Source: an uncultured Oscillospiraceae bacterium (GTDB taxonomy: Bacteria; Bacillota; Clostridia; Oscillospirales; Acutalibacteraceae). Taken from it: a stretch of 21,320 nt of DNA. A program made the position numbers and the translations under genes. Positions 1 to 6,518 of this stretch are shown here, piece by piece (positions within the stretch are counted from its first letter, which is position 1; each line of letters starts with the position of its first letter). The DNA is taken from NCBI GenBank assembly GCA_900552115.1, contig URYP01000033.1, positions 1 to 21,320 on the forward strand. The letters run 5' to 3'. Under the pieces are notes generated by a model that did no database searches, had not been told where the DNA came from, and saw nothing but the letters and a program-made list of their open reading frames with translations.

Positions 1-2
1 AT

Positions 3-131
3 GAATCAACTATAAAAGTTTCTTTCTTATCCCCAAACGCTCCATTTAGACTTTTAAAGCCGGGAGCCCAATTTGAGTTGTATGAAGGCAGGAAGTATGT
101 GGCGCAAGGAATTATAAAAGAAACGGTTTAG
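3..131 (+). CDS. C-terminal fragment of small EF-Tu domain III-like protein
   Basis: An open frame enters from the left edge and stops at TAG 129-131, giving 42 residues that begin ESTIKVSFLSPN and end GIIKETV. The pattern FLSPxAP, then a run to PGxxFELYEGRKxVAxG, resembles the last beta strands of EF-Tu domain III and the short stand-alone proteins built on that fold; this is a pattern match from memory. The start lies outside the window, so length and partners are unknown. Base composition is much more AT-rich than the genes to the right, which fits recent acquisition or an element edge. It could also be the C-terminus of a larger GTPase-like protein. The frame is convincing; the function is not established. 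Confidence 0.5.
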   Translation, partial: ESTIKVSFLSPNAPFRLLKPGAQFELYEGRKYVAQGIIKETV

Positions 132-209
132 AAGACATGCTGAATTTGGCGATTAAAAAGTAAAATATGGAGAATCCATTATGAGTATCCACCTAATTTT
201 AGAAGACAT
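127..209. repeat. 12-bp direct repeat pair
   Basis: TTTAGAAGACAT occurs at 127-138, where it contains the stop codon of the left-edge gene, and again at 198-209. The copies are 71 nt apart in the same orientation, in AT-rich DNA just before the tRNA-3'-end-like segment. They could be recombination arm sites or a small local duplication. Chance is not excluded in sequence this AT-rich. Confidence 0.4.
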
Positions 210-419
210 AATGGAGGGTTCAAATCCTGCCGCCGAAAAGTCGAAAATATCTTTTTTATGTGTCTGTCACAAATTCTCGGCGCATTCATTCCATTTTTCA
301 TGTGCTTCTTCCCTAACCCGCTAAACGGTATGTTTAGCGGGTTTTCTTTTATTCTAAACACTAATGTACCTGTAACCATCTCCTGCCGTGCCGCGGCGCT
401 TTTTCCAACAACCAGCGGC
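132..419. other. Non-coding left-border region
   Basis: I see no supportable gene between the left partial gene and the promoter of the response regulator. The stretch contains the second copy of the 12-bp repeat (198-209) and a tRNA T-arm-like segment at 213-237, in which GG-TTCAAAT-CC is followed by a possible acceptor 3' strand. No D-arm or anticodon arm lies upstream of it. A strong terminator at 315-351 closes the region. Open frames that extend through here toward the regulator lack a ribosome binding site and cross that terminator. Confidence 0.6.
315..351 (+). terminator. Rho-independent terminator
   Basis: A perfect 12-bp stem (AACCCGCTAAAC with GTTTAGCGGGTT, arms 315-326 and 332-343) surrounds a 5-nt loop and is followed by a T-rich tract. 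It ends transcription entering from the left, either from the partial gene or from an ancestral tRNA gene, and insulates the response regulator. Confidence 0.85.
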
Positions 420-448
420 TTGCATTTTTGCCCCGAAAACGCTATGAT
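420..448 (+). promoter_or_regulatory. SigA-type promoter of the response regulator gene
   Basis: TTGCAT at 420-425 and TATGAT at 443-448 are separated by exactly 17 nt. The start codon lies about 47 nt downstream of the -10 box, behind a clear AAGGAGG ribosome binding site. Confidence 0.6.
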
Positions 449-494
449 AAACAAAATGACTATGCCGCCTAAATTACAGTTAAGGAGGATGGGA

Positions 495-1190
495 ATGGAC
501 AGCGCCTCAATACTGGTGGTGGAGGACGACAGCGATATCAGCCGTCTCCTCTGCACGATTCTGACAAAAAACGGGTATACGGTAACCGCCGCCTATTCGG
601 GAAGCGAGGCGGAGATGCGCCTGTCGACGAACACACCTTATGACCTGATCCTGCTGGATTTAATGCTTCCCGGCCTGACGGGGGAAGACCTGCTGGCCGC
701 CATCCGACGCGATAAAATTATGCCCGTCATCGTGATTTCGGCTAAGGGACAGCAGGACAAGCTACATGTGCTGGGGCTTGGCGCGGACGACTTTATCAGC
801 AAGCCCTTCGATATTGAAGAGGTTTTGGCGCGGGTGGAAGCGCAGCTGCGCCGTTACAAGCGGTTCACCCCGCCTGCCGGGCAGGAACCGCGGCTGCGGT
901 ATAAAGAGCTTGTGCTGGATACGGAAGGCGCGTCGGTTACCGTCCGGGGCATCCCCATCTCTTTAACGGCGCGAGAGCTGGCCATCCTGTCCCTGCTCAT
1001 GGCTCATCCAAACAAGGTGTTTACCCGCGCCAATCTTTTTGAATCGGTCTGGCAGGACGCGTTTATGGGGGACGACAATACCATTAACGTTCACATTAGC
1101 AACCTGCGCGCCAAAATCGCCCGCGCTGACCCGGATAACGAGTATATCAAAACCGTATGGGGAATCGGCTTTAAAATGCAGGAACTATAA
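495..1190 (+). CDS. OmpR/PhoB-family response regulator
   Basis: This 231-residue two-component regulator has an N-terminal receiver domain (about 5-118) and a C-terminal winged-helix DNA-binding domain (about 130-230). Visible receiver residues are the acidic pair D11/D12, phospho-acceptor D55 in LLDLMLPG, S82 in the switch strand (VISAKG) and K103 in SKPF. The C-terminal half ends in NTINVHISNLRAKI and IKTVWGIGFKM, typical of the recognition helix and wing. ATG 495 is chosen because AAGGAGG (482-488) lies 6 nt before it; the in-frame ATG at 489 abuts the Shine-Dalgarno, and longer reading would cross the terminator at 315-351. A terminator follows the stop codon immediately, so it is probably monocistronic. 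Its likely partner is the kinase at 3149 and its likely target the ABC genes at 1321, as in bacitracin/lantibiotic-type resistance modules. Confidence 0.93.
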   Translation: MDSASILVVEDDSDISRLLCTILTKNGYTVTAAYSGSEAEMRLSTNTPYDLILLDLMLPGLTGEDLLAAIRRDKIMPVIVISAKGQQDKLHVLGLGADDFISKPFDIEEVLARVEAQLRRYKRFTPPAGQEPRLRYKELVLDTEGASVTVRGIPISLTARELAILSLLMAHPNKVFTRANLFESVWQDAFMGDDNTINVHISNLRAKIARADPDNEYIKTVWGIGFKMQEL

Positions 1191-1237
1191 CAGGAGGATA
1201 TGATTTGTTTTGTATCATATCCTCCTGTTTTATCTTT
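1191..1237 (+). terminator. Rho-independent terminator after the response regulator
   Basis: A perfect 14-bp stem (CAGGAGGATATGAT, 1191-1204, with its complement at 1214-1227) has a 9-nt loop and is followed by TTTTATCTTT. It starts at the base after the stop codon and separates the regulator from the ABC genes. Confidence 0.92.
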
Positions 1238-1244
1238 AGTCTTT

Positions 1245-1288
1245 TTTAAGATTTTCTTTAAGGCGTCTTGTTAAATGCGGATTACAAT
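1245..1288 (+). promoter_or_regulatory. Promoter with candidate regulator-binding repeats for the ABC genes
   Basis: A -10 box, TACAAT, lies at 1283-1288, but the -35 position (1260-1265, AAGGCG) is poor. The -35 area is covered by direct repeats TTTAAG (1245-1250), TTTAAG (1257-1262) and the looser GTTAAA (1270-1275), spaced 12-13 nt apart. A weak -35 overlapped by direct repeats is the usual layout for activation by OmpR/PhoB-type regulators. Assigning the site to the regulator at 495 is inference. Confidence 0.45.
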
Positions 1289-1320
1289 AGGGGCATCTTA
1301 TTGAATCGGGAGGAATGAAC

Positions 1321-2262
1321 GTGGCTGAAAATGTATTGGTAACACGCAGGCTGTGTAAACAGTATGGCCCGGCTATAGCTGTCGATCACATCGATATGCG
1401 TATCGAAAAAGGCCAAATTTACGGACTGGTCGGCAAAAATGGAGCGGGTAAAACAACGCTCATCCGCATGATAACGTCGCAGTCGGTACCTACCTCCGGC
1501 GAAATCGAATTGTTTGGTGCGACTGGCAAATCGCTTGGCCGGATGCGGGCGCGTACCGGCGCCATAGTGGAAACCCCCAGTTTTTATCCTTATTTAACGG
1601 CTTCCCAAAACCTTGAATACTATCGTTTGCAGCGAGGCATAGCGGTAAAAAACTGCGTGGAGGACACCCTGGAGATGGTGGGCCTGGCGGATACAAAAGA
1701 TAAAAAATTTAAAAATTTTTCCCTTGGTATGAAGCAACGGCTGGGACTGGGGCTGGCCATCATGAGCCAGCCGGATCTCCTGCTGCTGGATGAACCCATC
1801 AATGGGCTGGACCCTATGGGCATTATTGAGTTCCGGGATATCCTGCTGCAACTCAACGCGGACAAAAACATAACAATACTCATCTCCAGTCACATCCTGA
1901 GCGAACTGTCCAATTTGGCCACCCACTATGGCTTTATTGAAAAGGGCCGTATGATACAGCAGATCTCCGCAAAAGAGATCAGCGAACGCTGCCGTGAATG
2001 CCTGGAACTGGTGGTCGATGACACCACCCGCGCCGCTGTGGCCCTTGAGCAGCGACTAAACTGTGAGGAATATGAAATTTTCCCGGAAAATACGATCCGC
2101 ATATATTCTTTTTTGAAAGAGCCGGCCCTGGTCACCCGAGCGCTTACGGACAGCGGCGTCGCCATTTCGGCGATCAACACGCATGGAAGCAATCTGGAGG
2201 AGTATTACCTGAGCCTTTTGAAACAGGCCGACGGTGCGGAAAGGAGGGGGTCGGAATGCTGA
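1321..2262 (+). CDS. ABC transporter ATP-binding protein, BcrA/LanF type
   Basis: This cytoplasmic ATPase subunit probably powers the membrane protein encoded next. The N-terminal nucleotide-binding domain shows Walker A GKNGAGKTT (about 38-46), signature FSLGMKQR (about 133-140), Walker B LLLLDEP (about 153-159) with the following GLDP, and the switch histidine in ISSHIL. About 90 residues after the domain form a C-terminal extension, as in BcrA and lantibiotic-immunity ATPases. GGGAGG (1308-1313) sits 7 nt before GTG 1321 but only 1 nt before the in-frame ATG at 1315, so GTG 1321 (313 residues) is preferred. The gene overlaps the permease start by 7 nt, indicating translational coupling. 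A role in export of bacitracin-like or lantibiotic peptides is inferred from family and from the adjacent two-component genes. Confidence 0.92.
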   Translation: MAENVLVTRRLCKQYGPAIAVDHIDMRIEKGQIYGLVGKNGAGKTTLIRMITSQSVPTSGEIELFGATGKSLGRMRARTGAIVETPSFYPYLTASQNLEYYRLQRGIAVKNCVEDTLEMVGLADTKDKKFKNFSLGMKQRLGLGLAIMSQPDLLLLDEPINGLDPMGIIEFRDILLQLNADKNITILISSHILSELSNLATHYGFIEKGRMIQQISAKEISERCRECLELVVDDTTRAAVALEQRLNCEEYEIFPENTIRIYSFLKEPALVTRALTDSGVAISAINTHGSNLEEYYLSLLKQADGAERRGSEC

Positions 2263-3017
2263 ATGTAATTAAAAGTGAAATTTATAAAACCCGGCACCGC
2301 GTATATTTATTCGTATTTCTCGGCATTTGCTGTCTGCTGGGCCTGGGGGCGGTGTACCTGTTTGCTTTAAGCGGAGGCGGGCAAAGCCGTATTTATTATG
2401 AAGATATCCTACGGCTGCCTTTGGCTGCGCTTTCCTTTGGCGTTTATTTTGCTTTAATCCCCTGCGATATCGTGTTTTCAGAGGAGTATAAACACCAAAC
2501 GATGAAAAACACGCTCACCTTCGGCATTTCCCGCCGAAGCCTGTATTTTGGGAAGCTCATCACCTCGATTCTGGTGGCCCTGTTCAGCGCCGCACTGATC
2601 ATCGGCGTTTTTGTGGGCAGCGCCTATCTCTTCCTCGGCGTAAAAGACGCCGCTGCCGCCGGGGAGATCACGCAGAGGATGCTGCTCAGCCTCGCTTGTT
2701 CCTTGCCATTGTGGATCGGCGCGCTGTCTGTGCTGAATATGATGTCTTTCCAGTTCCGCAACAGCACCATCATGTCCCTGTCATACGTGGGCTTATTTGC
2801 CATACTGTCTCTGCTTATGACATTAATGGGATACTATGTCTCCCCTGTTTTCGACTTCATACACGACTGGATGATTATGCCGCAGTTCGATGTCATTAAG
2901 TCCGCCGCGTCGATTAGCGGACCGCTTATTTTAAAATGCACGGCCATCGGTTTCGGGTATACGGTCGGCTCCACGGCGATCGGGCTGCTGCTGTTTCGCA
3001 AACGGGACATTAAATAA
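2256..3017 (+). CDS. ABC-2 family permease, BcrB/LanE type
   Basis: This 253-residue integral membrane protein is the partner of the ATPase encoded just upstream. About six hydrophobic segments are visible: roughly 17-38, 50-68, 99-126, 143-165, 172-194 and 226-247. The fragment DIVFSEEYKHQTMKNTLTFG between the second and third resembles the coupling region of BcrB/LanE permeases, which usually have about 250 residues. ATG 2256 lies within the end of the ATPase gene and follows GGAAAGGAGGGGG. Only one permease gene is present, whereas LanFEG systems have two, so a homodimer with two ATPases is likely. A terminator follows directly. Substrate specificity cannot be read from sequence; peptide antibiotics are the best guess from context. 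Confidence 0.87.
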   Translation: MLNVIKSEIYKTRHRVYLFVFLGICCLLGLGAVYLFALSGGGQSRIYYEDILRLPLAALSFGVYFALIPCDIVFSEEYKHQTMKNTLTFGISRRSLYFGKLITSILVALFSAALIIGVFVGSAYLFLGVKDAAAAGEITQRMLLSLACSLPLWIGALSVLNMMSFQFRNSTIMSLSYVGLFAILSLLMTLMGYYVSPVFDFIHDWMIMPQFDVIKSAASISGPLILKCTAIGFGYTVGSTAIGLLLFRKRDIK

Positions 3018-3056
3018 AAAATGGAAGCGGGTGGCTGCAGCCCGCTCCCATTTTTT
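3016..3056 (+). terminator. Rho-independent terminator after the ABC operon
   Basis: AAAAAATGG and AGCGGG pair with CCCGCT and CCATTTTTT around a 9-nt loop, with one A/C mismatch inside the stem and six Ts at the end. It separates the permease from the kinase. Confidence 0.88.
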
Positions 3057-3118
3057 AGGGTATCCGCCAAATTTCCCGTGGAAAGCGTTCCCCGCTTTCT
3101 TTCACCCTCAAACTATGC

Positions 3119-3124
3119 TATACT
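3119..3124 (+). promoter_or_regulatory. Possible -10 box of the histidine kinase gene
   Basis: TATACT lies 24 nt before the kinase start codon and after the permease terminator. The matching -35 position (TTTCTT at 3096-3101, 17-nt spacing) is weak, so this is a low-confidence call. Confidence 0.35.
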
Positions 3125-3148
3125 GCACCTGACTAAGGGGGGATTTTG

Positions 3149-4057
3149 ATGATAGGCGCTGTGATCGTCCTGGCGCTGTTGGCGGCGGCCGCTGTCGTGC
3201 GGCTTATACTGCTGCATAGCAATCTGCGCGCCTCCACCCGTGACCTGTCCGATATAAACCGCATGGATACGAATCAGAAGCTGCGCCTGTCGTCACCCGA
3301 CCGGGAGCTGGAAAAGCTTTATACTCAGATCAATATTCTTTTGCGGCAGAAACAGGAAGGGGATGCCCTACACAGGCAGACGGAAAATGAGCTGCGCCAG
3401 GAAATCGCCAACATTTCCCATGACTTGCGTACGCCGCTTACCTCCATTCTCGGATATATCCAGCTCATGGAGGATAGCCGCTGTACGGATGAGGAACGGG
3501 AGGAATACCTCGCGGTCATCCATTCCCGGGCCCAGGCGCTCCAGATATTGATTACCGGCTTTTATGACCTGTCCCGGTTAGACGCGGGCGGATACGTATT
3601 CGAGAAGCAGGCCATTCATTTGGATCAGATATTATACGAGCTGGCGGCGGCGTTTTATGTCGATTTTTCAGACAGGCGGATGGAGCCCGCCATAGAATGT
3701 GAAAAAGATCTACCCTCTGTCTGTGCAGACCCACAGGCGGTAAAAAGGATTTATACCAACTTGTTCCAAAATGCGCTGAAGCACGGAACGGGCACTCTGC
3801 GCATAACCGTGGCCCGGTCGGGCACCCGTGTTCTGACCAGTTTTACCAACCAGGCCCCGGAGCTGCTCCCGCAGGATATTCCGCATTTATTTGACCGTTT
3901 TTTTACAGCGGATAGAATGCGCTCGGGAAAAAATACCGGCTTGGGCCTCGCTATCGTCAAAAAGCTCACCCAGCAGATGGGCGGGCAGGTAAACGCCTCG
4001 CTGGCAGGCGACAGCCTGACGATTGAGTTGGATTGGCCGGTCCTTCTGCAAAAGTAA
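3149..4057 (+). CDS. Sensor histidine kinase with a minimal sensor
   Basis: This 302-residue membrane histidine kinase is the likely partner of the regulator at 495. It has one hydrophobic N-terminal segment (about 2-22), then a HAMP-like or coiled linker (about 24-85), a HisKA domain with phospho-acceptor H91 in NISHDLRTPLTSI, and a HATPase domain with N box NLFQNALKHG and G box NTGLGLAIVKKL. It has no extracellular sensor domain and only one clear membrane segment, so it probably senses within the membrane or through the ABC transporter, as in intramembrane-sensing kinases. ATG 3149 follows AAGGGGGG by 6 nt; a TTG just upstream is less likely. It is separated from the ABC genes by a terminator and has no obvious terminator of its own. 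Confidence 0.92.
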   Translation: MIGAVIVLALLAAAAVVRLILLHSNLRASTRDLSDINRMDTNQKLRLSSPDRELEKLYTQINILLRQKQEGDALHRQTENELRQEIANISHDLRTPLTSILGYIQLMEDSRCTDEEREEYLAVIHSRAQALQILITGFYDLSRLDAGGYVFEKQAIHLDQILYELAAAFYVDFSDRRMEPAIECEKDLPSVCADPQAVKRIYTNLFQNALKHGTGTLRITVARSGTRVLTSFTNQAPELLPQDIPHLFDRFFTADRMRSGKNTGLGLAIVKKLTQQMGGQVNASLAGDSLTIELDWPVLLQK

Positions 4058-4163
4058 GCCTTTTCCTGCCGACCAAAGTGTCCTGACCGAACCATGGTTT
4101 ATGGTAAACGCCCCGCTTACCGCGTGGCCTTTTGTTCGGCAGCCGCGCACGCTGCCCTTCCCC

Positions 4164-4229
4164 GCCGCATATAGTGGAAGGACGAGTACTATGCGGCAGG
4201 TCCCGATGGCGCCTGCCGGGAAAGGCAGG
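4164..4229 (+). promoter_or_regulatory. Structured leader before the amidase gene
   Basis: The 179-nt gap between kinase and amidase can form two hairpins. GCCGCATA (4164-4171) pairs perfectly with TATGCGGC (4190-4197), and CCTGCC (4212-4217) pairs with GGCAGG (4224-4229) across a 6-nt loop. The 3' arm of the second overlaps the probable ribosome binding site GGCAGGA before ATG 4237, so it could restrain translation. I do not recognise a known riboswitch. Confidence 0.35.
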
Positions 4230-4236
4230 ATTAACC

Positions 4237-4797
4237 ATGAAAATATTTATCGATCAGGGACATAATCCGCAAAACCCCAATGCCGGAGCCGAAGCCAACG
4301 GCGTGCGGGAGCAGGATGTAAACTATGCGGTGGGCGTTGACCTGGCCGCCATGCTGGAAAGCAATCCGTTTTTTGAGGTTAGGCTCTCCCGCAACAGCCC
4401 GACGGAACAGCTTGGCACATCCGTCGCCACCAGCCTCGCCGCGCGGGTAGACGCGGCCAACAATTGGGGGGCGGATTATTTCATCAGCCTGCACTGCAAC
4501 TCCAGCCCCAATACCTCCGCCAGCGGCAGCGAAGTGTATGTATACAGCGAAACCAGCGCGGCTTTCCCGCTCGGCGAAGACATTCTGGTGGGACTGCAGA
4601 ACGCCACCGGCCTCCCCAACCGGGGGATGCGGATCAATCCCGGCCTGTATGTCCTGCGCCGCACCAATATGCCGGCTCTGCTTGTTGAAATGGGATACCT
4701 GACCAATAGCCGGGACGCGGACCTGCTGGCCACCGATCCCCAAAGCTTTGCGCGCGGCATTTACAACGGGATGTTGACATATTTTCAACTGACCTGA
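4237..4797 (+). CDS. N-acetylmuramoyl-L-alanine amidase (amidase_3)
   Basis: This 186-residue protein is a single amidase_3 domain. The family cleaves the amide bond between MurNAc and L-alanine in peptidoglycan using zinc. Likely zinc ligands are H9 (DQGHN), E25 (REQDVN) and H86 (SLHCN), and the likely catalytic glutamate is E151 (LLVEMGYLTN). No signal peptide or membrane segment is visible and no cell-wall-binding repeats are attached, so export would need another route, or it may act on internalised or spore wall fragments, or derive from an endolysin. ATG 4237 is supported by upstream GGCAGGA. It lies 179 nt after the kinase gene and is followed by a strong terminator, so it may share the kinase transcript. 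Confidence 0.9.
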   Translation: MKIFIDQGHNPQNPNAGAEANGVREQDVNYAVGVDLAAMLESNPFFEVRLSRNSPTEQLGTSVATSLAARVDAANNWGADYFISLHCNSSPNTSASGSEVYVYSETSAAFPLGEDILVGLQNATGLPNRGMRINPGLYVLRRTNMPALLVEMGYLTNSRDADLLATDPQSFARGIYNGMLTYFQLT

Positions 4798-4810
4798 CCA
4801 ATCACTGAAT

Positions 4811-4851
4811 AAAAAAAGCCGAAAGGGGGTAGACATCTTTCGGCTTTTTTT
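4811..4851 (+). terminator. Rho-independent terminator after the amidase gene
   Basis: A 15-bp stem whose core is GCCGAAAG/CTTTCGGC, flanked by seven As and seven Ts, surrounds an 11-nt loop. The A-tract makes it usable from either strand. Confidence 0.93.
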
Positions 4852-4917
4852 ATATGATATAGGGGCGGCATGGTCAGCGGGCCGGCCGCAAAACAAACTG
4901 TACAAGGGGTATGATTT

Positions 4918-5376
4918 ATGAGGAAATTTTTGACGGCAGCAGCCTGTATCGCGCTGTGCATCTCACTGGCCGCCTGTGCGGGCGGTCCGGCAAAGGGAGG
5001 GAGTTCCGGCCAGTCGCAGCAGCCGGATGCCAGCAACAGCTCCCAAACCGAGACGGCCTCCGTTTCTCAGGAGATTGAAGCCTACATCGCCGCTGCGCAG
5101 AAAGAGATCGACTCGCTGGCTTCTTCTTTGAAAAGCAGCGGTATGGAGCTGAAGCTGACGGCCAGAGACAAATCACTGGTTTACAGCTATCAGTACAGCA
5201 GCGTAGGCAACAGTGACGCGCTGAAAACCGCGTTGGACGAAGCGATGAAATCTACGGAAGCCACTTTCAAATCGGTCCTGACGGACTTGAAACAAAGCGT
5301 GAAATCAGCGGAATCCGTCATTGTGGAATACATAGACAAAGACGGCGTTGTGATTACATCCACAGAATTCAAATAA
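4918..5376 (+). CDS. Small lipoprotein of unknown function
   Basis: This 152-residue predicted lipoprotein has a charged start (MRKF), a hydrophobic stretch (about 5-19) and the lipobox SLAAC with the lipidated cysteine at 20. A Gly/Ser/Gln/Asn-rich linker (about 21-50) leads to a compact alpha/beta domain (about 52-152) with an amphipathic helix, the strand motif LVYSYQY, another helix and a final strand. The layout recalls the DUF4854-type lipoproteins of Clostridia; this is a resemblance, not a firm assignment. ATG 4918 follows AAGGGG. It lies downstream of the amidase terminator and is flanked at its 3' end by a large convergent hairpin, so it is probably monocistronic. No catalytic motif is visible. 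Confidence 0.82.
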   Translation: MRKFLTAAACIALCISLAACAGGPAKGGSSGQSQQPDASNSSQTETASVSQEIEAYIAAAQKEIDSLASSLKSSGMELKLTARDKSLVYSYQYSSVGNSDALKTALDEAMKSTEATFKSVLTDLKQSVKSAESVIVEYIDKDGVVITSTEFK

Positions 5377-5389
5377 TAGCTACGATCAG

Positions 5390-5426
5390 CCAGCGGGCCT
5401 CCGGAGGTTTTCCGGAGGCCCGCTGG
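5390..5426. terminator. Large perfect hairpin between convergent genes
   Basis: A 16-bp perfect stem (arms 5390-5405 and 5411-5426, starting CCAGCGGGCC) has a 5-nt loop. It lies between the ends of the lipoprotein and AraC genes. There is no T-tract on either strand, so it is an atypical terminator, or a 3'-end stabiliser serving both transcripts. Confidence 0.6.
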
Positions 5427-5433
5427 CGTTATG

Positions 5434-6372
5434 TTATGGCTGGGAAACCGGCAGGGGCGGCATGTCGTCCGCACCCGGATGATGCATCCGATAAAGGCGG
5501 GGCGTAACCCCGTATTCGCGTTTAAACAGGCGGTCAAAATAACCGACATTGTCAAAGCCTACGCTGACGGCAATCTCGGTTACGGGCCGGGATGTCGCCA
5601 AAAGCAGCCTTTGCGCCTGGCGTAGGCGGTACCGGTTGAGATAGCGCACCGGCGACAGCCGCACACCATCGCGGAAACAGCGCAGCGCCTCGCTTTTGCT
5701 GACGCTGGCCGCGCGGGCGATCCGCTCCAGGGACAATTCCTCGGCATAGTGTTTTTCGATAAACTGCGTCATTTGCTTCAGGCGCGCCTGAGCCAGCCGC
5801 GTAGTCCCCGTCTTTTCTACCGTCACGCCCGCTTTCCGGTTTCTATACACGGCTGGCCATAAACCGCACAGCAGCGCGTACACCTCCATCTCCCACGTTT
5901 CAGTGCGGGGGGTGTCCGTATGGCAGAGACGGTAAATATGGTTCAGGCCGGCCAGCACCTCGCTTTGCCAGCCGCCGTCTTCCCGCAAGATCATATAGGA
6001 TAAGTCCGACTCCAGAAACGGTCTGACATATCGCTGATAAATACGCGCATTTTCGGGAGCCAGAAATACCGGGGAAAAAAGTATGTTGTCAATGACGCCG
6101 CTGCCGGGGGTGGAAAACCCATGAATCACACCGGAGTTGACAAGAAGCCCCTCCCCCTTGCCCAGACGGATCTTTTGATGGCCAAGGAAGCACAGGGCTT
6201 CCCCCTCGGCAACCGATACAAATTCGAATTCCCGGTGCCAGTGGCCGTCGATGCTGCCGTTTTCAAACGCCTCGATACGCTCGTAATAATACTCAAAAGG
6301 GAAATCGTCCGATCCGTGACGTACCAGTTCCATCAGGGATTCGTCCCGTTCAATCCGGGTAAACTGTTCCAT
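5434..6372 (-). CDS. AraC-family transcriptional regulator
   Basis: This 312-residue regulator has an N-terminal cupin-like ligand-binding domain (about 30-110, with GHWHREFEF and the glycine-rich KGEGLLVNSG) and a C-terminal AraC DNA-binding domain with two helix-turn-helix motifs (about 205-300). The second shows ITEIAVSVGFDNVGYFDRLF-like family signature residues (here VTEIAVSVGF, then FDRLFKREYGVTPRLYR). ATG at 6372 is preceded by AGGAGAG. It is transcribed divergently from the MFS transporter gene across a shared intergenic region of about 146 nt, so it most likely controls that transporter in response to its substrate, probably a sugar or similar small molecule. The inducer cannot be told from sequence. 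Confidence 0.93.
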   Translation of the reverse strand: MEQFTRIERDESLMELVRHGSDDFPFEYYYERIEAFENGSIDGHWHREFEFVSVAEGEALCFLGHQKIRLGKGEGLLVNSGVIHGFSTPGSGVIDNILFSPVFLAPENARIYQRYVRPFLESDLSYMILREDGGWQSEVLAGLNHIYRLCHTDTPRTETWEMEVYALLCGLWPAVYRNRKAGVTVEKTGTTRLAQARLKQMTQFIEKHYAEELSLERIARAASVSKSEALRCFRDGVRLSPVRYLNRYRLRQAQRLLLATSRPVTEIAVSVGFDNVGYFDRLFKREYGVTPRLYRMHHPGADDMPPLPVSQP

Positions 6373-6427
6373 GCCGATCTCTCCTGTTTCTGCTGTAAAA
6401 AGCCAAAAATACTATGAGCCTGGCGTT

Positions 6428-6457
6428 ATTGTATCATTAATCGGTGATATTCTGCAA
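6428..6457 (-). promoter_or_regulatory. Promoter of the AraC-family regulator gene
   Basis: On the minus strand TTGCAG (complement of 6452-6457) and TACAAT (complement of 6428-6433) are 18 nt apart. It overlaps the promoter region of the divergent transporter, a layout that allows joint regulation. Confidence 0.55.
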
Positions 6458-6479
6458 GTTTTTCCCTTTGTTTGTGCGA

Positions 6480-6485
6480 TATAAT
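6480..6485 (+). promoter_or_regulatory. -10 box of the MFS transporter gene
   Basis: A consensus TATAAT lies about 33 nt before the start codon. The -35 position (around 6457-6462) is weak and touches the -35 element of the divergent promoter, suggesting dependence on the AraC protein. Confidence 0.5.
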
Positions 6486-6518
6486 CCAATAAATTCAATG
6501 TTTTGGGAGCATGAGGGT

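Noticed and set aside
213..240. A complete tRNA gene
   Set aside because: Only a T-arm-like segment is present, with imperfect pairing. No D-arm, anticodon arm or matching 5' acceptor strand is seen upstream.
258..494. A longer N-terminus for the response regulator
   Set aside because: It would cross the terminator at 315-351 and the promoter at 420-448, has no ribosome binding site, and adds sequence unlike the family. ATG 495 has AAGGAGG at correct spacing.
4168..4176. A -10 box (TATAGT) for the amidase gene
   Set aside because: No acceptable -35 lies upstream, and the bases form part of a perfect hairpin.
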